Shown here: piece by piece, positions 9,391 to 21,557 of the stretch
Numbering within the stretch: the stretch's first letter is position 1
Layout of the letters: each line of letters opens with the position of its first letter
The notes under the pieces: model-generated
Database searches by the model: none
Seen by the model: only the letters and a program-made list of their open reading frames with translations
Told to the model about the DNA's origin: nothing
Origin: Geomonas silvestris
Lineage (GTDB): Bacteria; Desulfobacterota; Desulfuromonadia; Geobacterales; Geobacteraceae
DNA length: 64,000 nucleotides
Reading direction: 5' to 3'
Assembly: GCF_014193515.1 (NCBI RefSeq)
Contig: NZ_BLXX01000012.1
Coordinates: forward strand, 1 to 64,000
Program-made: the position numbers and the translations under genes

Positions 9391-11286
9391 ATGAAAAATA
9401 AAAGCACTTCCTCAAAAGTAGATCCTGCTCAGCGCCCCAAAAAGAGAAAAGACGCCGAGTTCAAACCGTTCTGGCAGTCGGACCAGTCCAAGCAATCCCC
9501 TTCAAAACCCCACACGGAGAAGGAGCGTCCCGCTGCGGCACGCGCTCCCGCCAAAGGCAAACCTGCCGCGCCCGCTTCGGACGCAGCCCCGGCAGCACGT
9601 CCGGCTGCACCCACCGAGAGGGACCCGAGGAAGGATGCGCCTCATCGCCCGGGGAGGCCCGGAACGAAGCCCGCTCGTCCGGAAGGAACGATAAGGTCAG
9701 CGGCCCCAGCTGCCGCCGGCAAGGAGAGGACCTTCAAGAAAACCGCGGCTCCGAATACCGCAGCACCCCAAGGTGAGGCAAGGGAGCAAGCGTCGAAAGT
9801 CCCGGCGAGAAGCTCGGCACCGGACCAGAAGCAAAGCCGCCCGAAGCGCAACGACAGCCCCAGCCATTTCATCGAACCGGCACCGCGCAGCCAGCACAAG
9901 GCTCACCATCCGCACGGGGCAGAGCACGGCAAGCTGCACTCGGGGAAGATCGTCGAGCTGTCCATCGCCTCGACCAGTAACGACGGCTTCGGCGTGGCGC
10001 AGTTCGAGGGGAGCCGCGTGCTGGTGGCCGGCGGGATTCCGGGCGAGCAGCTGCTGGTGAAGATCACCTACGTCGGGCGCCGGGAGTCCTTCGGCAACAT
10101 CATGAGGTGCATCAAGAGCTCTCCCGAGCGCGAGCTCGCTCCGGCCTGCCAGATGGGGAAGTGCTGCGACGGCTGCGGGTTGATGCAGCTCCGCTACCCC
10201 GCACAGCTCGCCTGGAAGAAGGACCTGGTGACCCGCGAAATGCGCGCCTACCCGTCGCTTGCCGAGGTGAAGATCCACGACACCATCGGCTCGCCCAAAC
10301 AGCTCAACTACCGCAACTCCGCGAAACTCGTGGTGGCCGGCAAGCACTCTGATCCGGTCATCGGCATCTACCGGCGCAACACCCACGACGTCCTGGAGAT
10401 CGCGGACTGCCCGCTGCACCACCCGCTGATCAACAAGGTAGTGAAGGCGGTGAAGGCCGGGATCAAGAAGGGGAAGGTCCCCATCTACAACCCCAAGAGC
10501 GAGATGGGACTCTTGCGCTACCTGGTGGTGCGCGTCGCCGAACCGAGCGACAAGGTGATGGTGGTGTTCGTCACCAGCGAACAGGGGTACAACGAGATGC
10601 ACCACCTGGCGAAGTTCGTCCAGCAGGCGGTCCCCGAGGTCACGGTGGTGGCTCAGAACATCAACAACTCCACCGGCAACGTCATCTTCGGCCAGAAGGA
10701 GCGCTTCATCACCAAGGCGCAGACGCTCTACGCCAAGCTGGGGAACAAGACCTTCTCGCTGTCGCCGCACTCGTTTTTCCAGGTTAACAGCGGCGCCGCA
10801 CAGATCATCTACGAGAAGGTGCGCGAGTTCGCGAAGCTTAGCGGCGAGGAGCGGGTGCTCGATGTCTACTGCGGCATCGGCGGTATCTCGCTGTTTTTGG
10901 CGGATAAGGCGCAGGAAGTGGTCGGGATCGAGTTCGTGGAGAGCGCCGTCGCCGACGCCACGCAGAATGCTAGCCTAAACGGCATCGACAACTGCGACTT
11001 CGAGGCGGGGGACGCGGCGAAGATCATCGAGGAGATCGGTCACGAGGGGGGCGCGCACCTCATCGTGCTGAACCCGCCGCGCAAAGGGTGCGACGAGAAG
11101 GTGCTCAAAAGCGTGGGCGGAATCAAGCCGCAGCGCATCATCTACGTCTCCTGCTCGCCGGAGACCCTGGCGCGCGATCTGGACATCCTCTCGCGAATGG
11201 GTTACCGGACGCTGGAGGTACAGCCGGTTGACATGTTCCCGCAGACGGTACATGTGGAGGACGTGGCGGTACTGGAAAGGATCTAG
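9391..11286 (+). CDS. RumA-type 23S rRNA (uracil-C5)-methyltransferase with long disordered N-terminus
   Basis: 631 residues against about 430-460 for the family. Residues 1-185 are low-complexity, rich in Lys, Pro, Ala and Arg, and look disordered. The conserved enzyme follows: a TRAM-like RNA-binding stretch (about 188-245), Fe-S cysteines in CQMGKCCDGC (about 253-262) and IADC, SAM motif VLDVYCGIGGISLFL, LNPPRKGCDE, and catalytic Cys588 in YVSCSPETLARDL. It transfers methyl to a uracil C5 in 23S rRNA; whether U747, U1939 or both cannot be told. AGAAGG abuts the ATG with almost no spacing, so translation may start elsewhere in the tail. The tail's codon use is similar to its neighbours. Confidence 0.88.
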   Translation: MKNKSTSSKVDPAQRPKKRKDAEFKPFWQSDQSKQSPSKPHTEKERPAAARAPAKGKPAAPASDAAPAARPAAPTERDPRKDAPHRPGRPGTKPARPEGTIRSAAPAAAGKERTFKKTAAPNTAAPQGEAREQASKVPARSSAPDQKQSRPKRNDSPSHFIEPAPRSQHKAHHPHGAEHGKLHSGKIVELSIASTSNDGFGVAQFEGSRVLVAGGIPGEQLLVKITYVGRRESFGNIMRCIKSSPERELAPACQMGKCCDGCGLMQLRYPAQLAWKKDLVTREMRAYPSLAEVKIHDTIGSPKQLNYRNSAKLVVAGKHSDPVIGIYRRNTHDVLEIADCPLHHPLINKVVKAVKAGIKKGKVPIYNPKSEMGLLRYLVVRVAEPSDKVMVVFVTSEQGYNEMHHLAKFVQQAVPEVTVVAQNINNSTGNVIFGQKERFITKAQTLYAKLGNKTFSLSPHSFFQVNSGAAQIIYEKVREFAKLSGEERVLDVYCGIGGISLFLADKAQEVVGIEFVESAVADATQNASLNGIDNCDFEAGDAAKIIEEIGHEGGAHLIVLNPPRKGCDEKVLKSVGGIKPQRIIYVSCSPETLARDLDILSRMGYRTLEVQPVDMFPQTVHVEDVAVLERI

Positions 11287-11305
11287 AAAGGGTTTTGAGG
11301 TTCCC

Positions 11306-12493
11306 ATGGACTCGGTCATCCACAAGCTCAAAACCCTCTTCCCCGAGCAACTGCACGATCACCTTTTCCTGGTAGGCGGCATGGTACGGGATGTCCTTTT
11401 GGGCATCCCAAGCCAGGACGTCGATCTTGCCGCCGCCGTTCCTACCGAAGCTCTCACCGCACTGGGCTTTCGCCTGGTGGAATCGAAAAGCACCCCCAAC
11501 ATCTACTTCCGCTACCTGCACGACCTGGGGAAGGTGGAGATCACCTGGCTCCCCTCGCTTGCCGCGCTCGACGAAGACCTTGTCAAACGCGATTTCTGCG
11601 CAAACGCCATGGCCATGACGCTGGACGGCCGGCTCTACGACCCGCTCAAGGGACGCCCGAACCTCGAGGGCCGGGTGCTGCGCACCTGCAGCGCGACGAG
11701 CCTCACGGACGACCCGATCCGCATCTTCCGCGCGCTGCGCTTCGAGTGCGAGGGGTGGCGCCTGGACGCCGCAGCCGAAGGGGCTGTTCTGGGCCGGGAC
11801 TGGGAGCCCGGACTGGAGCCGATCCCGATCGAGCGTTTCAGCCAGGAGATGCTGAAGGCACTGGCAAAGCCGGATCCCAGCCGCTTCTTCCGCCGCATGG
11901 TAGAGCTGAGGGTCGGCAGGATCCTTTTACCCGAGATCTTCGAGATGGCGAGCGTCCCGGCGGGACCGGTGGAACACCACCCGGAGGGGGATCTCTTCAC
12001 CCACTCCCTGCAGACCTTGGAGCGGATGGCTGCGCTGTCCGCCGATCCCGCGGCGCGCTTCTGCGCCCTTTTCCACGATCTGGGCAAACTCGCGACTGCG
12101 CCGGACCTCTACCCGAAGCACCACGGCCACGACCGCGCCGGCGCCGAACTCGCCCTCCCCTTCTGCCGGCGCTTAAGGCTTCCCGTCGTTCTGCAACGGG
12201 CGTTGCAGTCCGTGTGCAAACTGCACAATACCGCCAACCGCTGGCAGGAACTGCGGGACTCGACCAAGATCCAGCTTGCGCTCGATGCTATGAAGGGGGG
12301 GACTACGGAGATCCTGCCCCTGGTGGTGCGGGCGGATTTTGCTGAGGAACTTACCGGGTGGGAGCGGGTGCTGGAAGTGGCCGCGCTCAACTCGGCGCAG
12401 TTGGGGATCGATCCGAAGGAGTTTGCGGGTGAGCCGGAAAAGCTGCAGCAGGTGATCATGCAACGCAGGGTGGAGCGGCTGAGGCTGGGCTAA
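11306..12493 (+). CDS. CCA tRNA nucleotidyltransferase / poly(A) polymerase family protein with HD domain
   Basis: 395 residues. The nucleotidyltransferase head has the GGMVRDVLLG loop and the DVDLAAA metal-binding pair, then VKRDFCANAMAM and the RFECEGWRLD region typical of class II enzymes. The C-terminal part carries HD phosphohydrolase residues: HHPEGDLFTHSLQTLE and LFHDLGKLAT. The family repairs tRNA CCA ends or adds poly(A). In delta-proteobacteria several paralogues can split these jobs, so the exact role is open. GTTTTGAGG provides a ribosome site for ATG 11306. It follows the methyltransferase by 19 bases, likely one operon. Confidence 0.88.
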   Translation: MDSVIHKLKTLFPEQLHDHLFLVGGMVRDVLLGIPSQDVDLAAAVPTEALTALGFRLVESKSTPNIYFRYLHDLGKVEITWLPSLAALDEDLVKRDFCANAMAMTLDGRLYDPLKGRPNLEGRVLRTCSATSLTDDPIRIFRALRFECEGWRLDAAAEGAVLGRDWEPGLEPIPIERFSQEMLKALAKPDPSRFFRRMVELRVGRILLPEIFEMASVPAGPVEHHPEGDLFTHSLQTLERMAALSADPAARFCALFHDLGKLATAPDLYPKHHGHDRAGAELALPFCRRLRLPVVLQRALQSVCKLHNTANRWQELRDSTKIQLALDAMKGGTTEILPLVVRADFAEELTGWERVLEVAALNSAQLGIDPKEFAGEPEKLQQVIMQRRVERLRLG

Positions 12494-12526
12494 CTGTTAC
12501 AGGTTTGGCCGTGCGGTCGCAGAGAT

Positions 12527-12562
12527 GGCGCCCCCCTCACCCTGCCCCTCTCCCAAAGGGCG
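12527..12562. repeat. Short dispersed CCCTCTCCC-type repeat
   Basis: CCCTCACCCTGCCCCTCTCCCAAAGGGCGAGG resembles a short inverted sequence found dispersed in many proteobacterial intergenic regions. It lies between convergent genes. Confidence 0.4.
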
Positions 12563-12613
12563 AGGAGTTGAACCCAAAGTTCCCGTCCTCAGTCCCTAGC
12601 CCCCTGTTTCCCC

Positions 12614-13867
12614 CTAGCCCGGCAGCTTGTCCTTCCCCGCAGTATCCCCGCCGTTCCCGCCGTTTTTCCTCCGTTTCATCCCTATCTTGGGCACCGAGCT
12701 GTCGTAAATCATCTCGAACATATGTTCGATCTTGAAGAAGGTCGCCAGGACTTCGGGGTCGAAGTGGGCATGCGGGTTGATGCGGTTGTCTCCTACCCGG
12801 AACACCTCGAGCGCCTGTTCGTGGGTCATCGGCTTCTTGTAGCTCCGCCTGCTGCGCAGAGCGTCGTAGACGTCGGCCACCTTCACGATCCTCCCCGCCA
12901 CCGGTATCCGCTGCCCCTTGAGCCTCTTCGGATAACCTGTCCCGTCCCAGTTCTCGTGATGGGACCAGGCTATCTCGCGCGCCACCTTGAGCCGGGGGGA
13001 GTTCCCGAGGATCTCGGCTCCGTATGCCGGGTGCTGCCGCATGAGCTGGGCCTCGCGCGGGGAGAGCGGCCCCTGCTTGAGCAGGATCGCGTTGGGGATC
13101 TTGATCTTGCCGACGTCGTGCATCTGGGCCGAGATGGACATGTCCTCCACGAAGGCGGAGTTGAACCCCATGTTGGCGGCCAAGGCGCCGGCGTACCTGT
13201 TGACCCGCACGATGTGCCGGCCGGTATCCTCCTCGGCCGCCTCGCAGGCCCGCGCCAGCGCCTCGATGGTGTAGCCGAAGGCGGACTCGGTCTCGCGCAT
13301 CCGGTCCGAGACGGCAACCAGGGAACCGATCAGGACGGCAGCGGAGCGGAGCACGTCGGCGTCGTACTCGGTGGCGTTGCCGGGGTAGTTGAAGGCGACG
13401 ATGATGGCCGGCGCGTCGCCGCTGATGCGGCAGGTAACGAAGTTGAGGATGGGGCCTTCCATGGCACGCACCACCTCAGGATGGAAAAATCCCTGGAACT
13501 CCTCGACGGACCCGGAGATCTTGCCCCAGTTGACGGCAACCGCTTCGTGGGCCTTTTCGGAACTGGTGAGTGAGATGGCGTAACTGCTGCCGGGGTCGAC
13601 GGTGATCTGGTCGGAGCCTTCGATGAGCTGCCCGTGGCGCAGGTGGTAGACCCGGCCGCGGTAGCAGGCGCAGTCGGCGTACTCGGTGGCGAGGAAGATG
13701 CCGGAGGGCCCCCTTCTTCCGTTGCCGCCGAGAAGTTTCCCGAGCACCTCGTGGTAGAGTTCGTCGCTGGTGAAGACGCGCCGGGAAAAACCGCGCAGTG
13801 TCTCGTCGGTCAGCTGGATGAGATCGAGGGTCTGGCTGAGGGCCATGTTGCAACGTTCCAGGGGCAT
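12614..13867 (-). CDS. HD-GYP domain protein, probable cyclic-dinucleotide phosphodiesterase
   Basis: 417 residues. Residues 1-190 resemble a degenerate GAF-like sensory domain; I see no clear ligand motif. Residues about 195-370 form an HD-GYP domain: HIVRVNRYAGALA, MHDVGKIKIPNAILLK, MRQHPAYGAEIL and HHENWDGTGYP, then ADVYDALRSRRSYK. All metal-binding His/Asp residues and the GYP signature are present, so c-di-GMP (or cGAMP) hydrolysis is plausible. The C-terminal tail is Lys/Gly-rich. ATG 13867 follows GAGGA; ATG 13846 is an alternative. No neighbouring diguanylate cyclase is seen. The window also holds a cyclic-dinucleotide riboswitch at 54964-55059. Confidence 0.9.
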   Translation of the reverse strand: MPLERCNMALSQTLDLIQLTDETLRGFSRRVFTSDELYHEVLGKLLGGNGRRGPSGIFLATEYADCACYRGRVYHLRHGQLIEGSDQITVDPGSSYAISLTSSEKAHEAVAVNWGKISGSVEEFQGFFHPEVVRAMEGPILNFVTCRISGDAPAIIVAFNYPGNATEYDADVLRSAAVLIGSLVAVSDRMRETESAFGYTIEALARACEAAEEDTGRHIVRVNRYAGALAANMGFNSAFVEDMSISAQMHDVGKIKIPNAILLKQGPLSPREAQLMRQHPAYGAEILGNSPRLKVAREIAWSHHENWDGTGYPKRLKGQRIPVAGRIVKVADVYDALRSRRSYKKPMTHEQALEVFRVGDNRINPHAHFDPEVLATFFKIEHMFEMIYDSSVPKIGMKRRKNGGNGGDTAGKDKLPG

Positions 13868-13971
13868 GGAAGAGTTCCTCAGTGATACGTGGCAGTTAGG
13901 CTGAGAGTTACCCCTTTATAGCCGATTGGCGGGAAAAGTACAACACCCCCCTGCCCTGCCCCGTGAAACAA

Positions 13972-13999
13972 GAAAAGGCCCGGCAAACTACGCCGGGCC
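13972..13999 (-). terminator. Terminator of the kor operon
   Basis: Stem GGCCCGGC / GCCGGGCC with a short loop, followed on the minus strand by TTTTCTTG. It lies about 40 bases past the korC stop. Confidence 0.85.
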
Positions 14000-14037
14000 C
14001 TCTCTTAGCTGGTGCCATTTCCGGTACTGCCGAAAAA

Positions 14038-14586
14038 CTAGGCCTTTGCTGCCACGGCCTTGTCGTAACCCATGTTGAAGGCCTTCTTGTTCAGCTCCAG
14101 GAAGGCCTCCGGCACGCGGGCCAGAACCGCCTTCTCGGCGCTCTCCTTGGTAACCACGCCGGTCAGTGCCACCATGGCACCCAAGGCCACGATGTTCGCG
14201 ACGATCTCACGGCCAACTTCGTTCTTGGCGGTGTTGATGATCGGGAAGGCGACGGTCTTGAATTTCCCCGGGGGGACGTTTTTGACCAGGTCGGAGTCGA
14301 TCAGGAGTACCCCGCCCTCTTTCAGGTCATGGGAATACTTGTCGGCCGCTTCCTGGGTAAGCGCGAGGAGCGCGTCCACGACGGTCGCCTTCGGGTAGTC
14401 GATGAAGTCGTCGGAGACGATGACCTCGGACTTGGAAGCGCCACCGCGAGCCTCAGGGCCGTAGCTCTGGGACTGGACGGCCTGCTTCCCGTCGTAGATC
14501 GAGGCGGCCTCGGCCATGATCACCCCTGCAAGGATGAGCCCCTGCCCGCCAGCCCCGGAAAATCTGATTTCGTATCTTTGTGACAT
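14038..14586 (-). CDS. korC: 2-oxoacid:ferredoxin oxidoreductase, gamma subunit (KorC type)
   Basis: 182 residues, normal for the separate gamma subunit. It begins YEIRFSGAGGQGLILAG, the conserved glycine-rich start of the gamma domain, and has QSYGPEARGGASKSEVIVS. In the four-subunit enzyme it works with alpha, beta and delta to convert 2-oxoglutarate and CoA to succinyl-CoA, giving reduced ferredoxin. The 2-oxoglutarate assignment rests on operon content next to mdh and icd, as in Geobacter. ATG 14586 follows AAGGAGAG. It is the last gene of korDABC. Confidence 0.92.
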   Translation of the reverse strand: MSQRYEIRFSGAGGQGLILAGVIMAEAASIYDGKQAVQSQSYGPEARGGASKSEVIVSDDFIDYPKATVVDALLALTQEAADKYSHDLKEGGVLLIDSDLVKNVPPGKFKTVAFPIINTAKNEVGREIVANIVALGAMVALTGVVTKESAEKAVLARVPEAFLELNKKAFNMGYDKAVAAKA

Positions 14587-14606
14587 CTGATTCTCTCCTT
14601 TTACGC

Positions 14607-15419
14607 TTACTTCTGGGCGCGTGCGATGACTTTGGCGTACTCGCCGGTGTAGTGGGGACGCTCTTCCTTGTACAGAACACCGGTGATGACCTTGCCTTCC
14701 AGCTGCTCGGCGCTCATCTTCTCGGCGGCCTTGATGGGAACCGCGATCTCTTTCAGGCGGTTCATCATCTCGATGACGGACTTGAACTTGTTGCGGCGAC
14801 CGTAGGTGGTCGGGCAGTCGTCCAGGATCTCGACCACGGAGAAGCCCTTGTGCTGGATCGCCTCGACGATCAGCTTGTCGATCTGGGTCGCGTGGTAGGC
14901 GGTGCCGCGGGCCACGAAGGTGGCGCCGGCGCCGATGGCGAGCTTGGCGACGTCGAAGGCGGGGTCCGGGTTCCCGTAGGGGGTGGTGGACGCCTTGGCA
15001 CCGGTCGGGGTGCACGGGGAGAACTGGCCGCCGGTCATCCCGTAGATGTTGTTGTTCATGATGATGTAGGTCATGTCGATGTTGCGGCGGCAGGCGTGGA
15101 TGAAGTGGTTGCCGCCGATTGCGGTACCGTCGCCGTCGCCGCCCACCAGGATGACGTTCATTTCGGGCTTGGCCATCTTGACGCCGGTGGCGAAGGCGGC
15201 AGCGCGGCCGTGGGCGGTGTGCAGGGTGCAGAAGTCCATGTAGCCGGGCAGACGCGAGGCGCAGCCGATGCCGGAGACGATCGCGGTGTTGTTCTTGTCC
15301 AGGCCCAGGGTGTCGATGGCGCGGATCATACCCTTCATGACGATGCCGTGGCCGCAGCCCGGGCACCAGATATGCGGGAGCTTACCGGGACGGATGTACT
15401 TATCGTAATCAAAAGCCAT
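14607..15419 (-). CDS. korB: 2-oxoacid:ferredoxin oxidoreductase, beta subunit (KorB type)
   Basis: 270 residues. The thiamine diphosphate-binding subunit: LPHIWCPGCGHGIVMKG carries the CPGCGHG motif, GIGCASRLPGYMDF follows, and VGGDGDGTAIGGNH with NNNIYGMTGGQ is the ThDP/Mg site. It catalyses the decarboxylation step with KorA. The start ATG 15419 lies one base past the korA stop, so translation is probably coupled. The open frame extends upstream inside korA but lacks conservation there. Confidence 0.94.
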   Translation of the reverse strand: MAFDYDKYIRPGKLPHIWCPGCGHGIVMKGMIRAIDTLGLDKNNTAIVSGIGCASRLPGYMDFCTLHTAHGRAAAFATGVKMAKPEMNVILVGGDGDGTAIGGNHFIHACRRNIDMTYIIMNNNIYGMTGGQFSPCTPTGAKASTTPYGNPDPAFDVAKLAIGAGATFVARGTAYHATQIDKLIVEAIQHKGFSVVEILDDCPTTYGRRNKFKSVIEMMNRLKEIAVPIKAAEKMSAEQLEGKVITGVLYKEERPHYTGEYAKVIARAQK

Positions 15420-15420
15420 G

Positions 15421-16554
15421 TTACTTGACCTCCTTGATCTTTTCGAGGATCTGCCCCGGATTGATCGGCTCACCATCGACGCGGAAGATACCGACCACCT
15501 CGGTCTTGCCTTCGGCGCAGCGCTTCACTTCGCCGGTGCACATGCCCAGGTTCATCTCCGGGGTGATGATGCGCTTCACCTTGCCGGCCAAGGCCGCGAT
15601 CTGCTTGTCGGGGAAGGGCCAGAAGGTCTTGATGCGGAACAGGCCGGCCTTGATCCCCTGCTTGCGGGCTTCGTTGACGGCGAAGCGGGCGGAGCGGGAG
15701 GTGGAGCCGAAGGCGACGATGGCGACGTCGGCATCGGCCAGCTCGTACTCTTCGAAGGTGACGATGTCGTCGAGGTTGGCGTCGACCTTGCGGATCTGGC
15801 GCTCCTCTTCGGCCTGCACCCAGGCTGCCTTGGTGGTCGGGAAGCCGTCCTGGCCCTTGTTCAGGCCGGTCACGTGGAAGCGGTACTCGGTGCCGAAGGC
15901 GGCCAGCGGGGGGACGTCGCCGAAGCTGGTGTCGTAGGGCTTGTATTCGGCCGGGGAGACGCTCGGCGCGGTGCGGTTCACGACTTCCAGCTCGCCCGGC
16001 TCGGGGAACACGATGCGCTCGCGCATGTGCGCCACGATCTCGTCGGGCATCACCATGACCGGCATGCGGTATTTCTCGGCCAGGTTGAAGGCGCGTACGG
16101 TCTCTTCGAAGAGCTCCTGCACGGAGGCCGGGGTGAGGCAGATGGCGGCGTGGTCACCGTGGGTGCCCCATTTGGCGCACATCACGTCGGACTGCGACGG
16201 GCCGGTCGGCATGCCGGTGGACGGGCCGCCGCGCATCACGTTGACGATGACGCAGGGGGTCTCGGCGATGCAGGCGTAACCGATCAGCTCCTGCTTTAAG
16301 GAAAGGCCGGGGCCGGAGGTCGCGGTCAGTACCTTGGCACCGGTCAGCGACGCGCCGATAACGGACGCCATGGCGCCGATCTCGTCTTCCATCTGGATAA
16401 ATTTTCCGCCTATTTTCGGCAGCTCGTTGGACATCACCTCGGCTACCTCGGTAGACGGGGTGATGGGATAACCGCCGAAGAAGGTGCAGCCGGCGTACAG
16501 TGCACCTTGCGCGGCAGCTTCGTTCCCCTGAAGGAATGCAACTTTTTTAGCCAC
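15421..16554 (-). CDS. korA: 2-oxoacid:ferredoxin oxidoreductase, alpha subunit (KorA type)
   Basis: 377 residues. Conserved parts are GNEAAAQGALYAGCTFFGGYPITPSTE, EDEIGAMASVIGASLTGAKVLTATSGPG and the GGPSTGMPT loop. With KorB it forms the catalytic core. The start codon is GTG 16554, supported by TTTAGGAGG upstream. It lies 21 bases past korD and one base before korB. The substrate is taken as 2-oxoglutarate from genome context with mdh and icd; other 2-oxoacids cannot be excluded. Confidence 0.93.
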   Translation of the reverse strand: MAKKVAFLQGNEAAAQGALYAGCTFFGGYPITPSTEVAEVMSNELPKIGGKFIQMEDEIGAMASVIGASLTGAKVLTATSGPGLSLKQELIGYACIAETPCVIVNVMRGGPSTGMPTGPSQSDVMCAKWGTHGDHAAICLTPASVQELFEETVRAFNLAEKYRMPVMVMPDEIVAHMRERIVFPEPGELEVVNRTAPSVSPAEYKPYDTSFGDVPPLAAFGTEYRFHVTGLNKGQDGFPTTKAAWVQAEEERQIRKVDANLDDIVTFEEYELADADVAIVAFGSTSRSARFAVNEARKQGIKAGLFRIKTFWPFPDKQIAALAGKVKRIITPEMNLGMCTGEVKRCAEGKTEVVGIFRVDGEPINPGQILEKIKEVK

Positions 16555-16575
16555 TTTCGTACCTCCTAAAGATGA

Positions 16576-16770
16576 TTAAGCAGAAACTTTGATCGCGAAG
16601 TCAGGGCAGCGAAGTTCGCACTGCATGCACTTGATGCACGCCTCCAGGTTCTTGACGCTGGCGACAAACCCTTTCATTTCCAGAACCTTGGTCGGGCAGA
16701 ACTCCACACAGATATGGCACCCTTTGCAGTACTTCTCGATGATCTCGATTGTAGGCAGTTTTTTCTCCAT
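16576..16770 (-). CDS. korD: 2-oxoacid:ferredoxin oxidoreductase, ferredoxin-like delta subunit (KorD type)
   Basis: 64 residues with two [4Fe-4S] motifs: CKGCHICVEFCP and CIKCMQCELRCP. It carries electrons from the ThDP site of KorAB towards free ferredoxin. It is the first gene of korDABC, all on the minus strand with gaps of 1-21 bases. The promoter region directly upstream (16821-16850) has an operator-like inverted sequence. ATG 16770 follows AAAGGAGC. Confidence 0.94.
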   Translation of the reverse strand: MEKKLPTIEIIEKYCKGCHICVEFCPTKVLEMKGFVASVKNLEACIKCMQCELRCPDFAIKVSA

Positions 16771-16820
16771 CCACGTAGCTCCTTTGGCGTAAATGCCCTT
16801 TCAGGCTGGCAAATGCTGTG

Positions 16821-16850
16821 TTTGTAGCACATCCTGTATACAAAATGCAA
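16821..16850 (-). promoter_or_regulatory. kor operon promoter with TGTATAC operator-like site
   Basis: Reading the minus strand, TTGCAT (16845-16850) and CTACAA (16822-16827) are 17 bases apart and fit -35 and -10 boxes about 50 bases from korD. The spacer contains TTTGTATACAGGA, and the whole block TTTGTA...TACAAA is an imperfect inverted repeat. The same core occurs as a perfect palindrome over the icd -10 box. This suggests a shared repressor. Confidence 0.55.
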
Positions 16851-16893
16851 GTAAATGTGACTTAACGTACGACTTTTCCTGCCTTTTTCTCGT

Positions 16894-16926
16894 AAAAAAA
16901 GGGTAAGGAGGTGGCCTCCTTACCCC
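16894..16926 (-). terminator. Terminator of mdh
   Basis: GGTAAGGAGG / CCTCCTTACC stem with a three-base loop, followed on the minus strand by T7. It lies 22 bases past the mdh stop. Confidence 0.92.
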
Positions 16927-16947
16927 CGGTACAACTGAGTCAAACCG

Positions 16948-17916
<969 letters not shown>

Positions 17917-17989
17917 TTAAGAAATGGTTTTTGTCTTCCAGTGCATAAAAAAGCGTGAACTTTCGGGTCTGACCGGGTTATGCAGTAAA

Positions 17990-18017
17990 CCCCGCAGGAA
18001 CCTTGGCTCCTGCGGGG
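17990..18017 (-). terminator. Hairpin after icd, likely terminator
   Basis: CCCCGCAGGA / TCCTGCGGGG stem with an eight-base loop eight bases past the icd stop. The following TTTACT is a weak U-tract, so it may end transcription only partly and let mdh be read through. Confidence 0.7.
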
Positions 18018-18025
18018 ATCGAGTA

Positions 18026-20837
<2,812 letters not shown>

Positions 20838-21554
20838 TCAGTGCAGCGGCTTCTCCTGGGCGAAGCGGCGCGCCTCGTAGATGTCGTCGCGGCCCAGGTT
20901 GCGCGGAATGCGCAGCACCTGCCCCGGCCAGATGTGGCGCGGGTCGCTGATCTGGTCCCGGTTGGCGCGGTACAGCAGCGGCCAGAGGTTCCGGTCGCCG
21001 TAGACTTCGGCCTGCGCCGCGATGAGCGGCAGCGATTCGCCGCGGCGCACCGTGTAGCTGGAAACCAGGACCCGCTCGCGCACCGACTTTGCCTTGCGGC
21101 GTTCCGCCTCGGCGGCCTCCTTGCGGGCGAGCGCCTCGGCCTCCGCCTTGGCCTCCGCCTCGGCACGTGCCTTGGCCAGCCGCTCTTCCTCTTCCCTGGC
21201 CCGCTTGAGCAGTTCAGCCTTCTTCTGCTCGTCGGCGCGGCGCTGTTCCGCCTCGCGGCGCGCCAGCTCACCTCCCACCTCGCGCTCAAGGAGGATCCCC
21301 TTTTGGATCGCCAGGAGGAAGAAGCGGTCCGCCTCGCGGTACTCCTCGTCAAGAAGCAGCGCCTCGCCGCGATCGAAGGCCTCAGAGGTGCTCTTCATCT
21401 CGGCGGGGTAAAGCCCGGCCGCCCCTTCCCGCTTGATGCGGTCCAGGACGGCCAGGGCCTCGCTGTGGTAACGCGGCGGCTGGGTGGCGCAGGCGCACAG
21501 GGATGCCAGCAAAGCCAGCAGTATGAGGTAGCACCAGGCCCTCACAAGGCGCAT
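20838..21554 (-). CDS. LysM-domain lipoprotein with long charged helix
   Basis: 238 residues. A lipoprotein signal ends in LLASLCAC (lipobox LCAC). Residues about 75-160 are a continuous Ala/Glu/Lys/Arg-rich helix, likely coiled-coil. The C-terminus (about 165-225) is a LysM fold, SYTVRRGESLPLIAAQAEVYGDRNLWPLLYRANRD, which binds peptidoglycan. It is probably anchored in a membrane with the LysM end in the cell wall. It starts three bases after aspS and is likely translated from the same transcript; no strong ribosome site is seen. Confidence 0.85.
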   Translation of the reverse strand: MRLVRAWCYLILLALLASLCACATQPPRYHSEALAVLDRIKREGAAGLYPAEMKSTSEAFDRGEALLLDEEYREADRFFLLAIQKGILLEREVGGELARREAEQRRADEQKKAELLKRAREEEERLAKARAEAEAKAEAEALARKEAAEAERRKAKSVRERVLVSSYTVRRGESLPLIAAQAEVYGDRNLWPLLYRANRDQISDPRHIWPGQVLRIPRNLGRDDIYEARRFAQEKPLH

Positions 21555-21557
21555 CCG

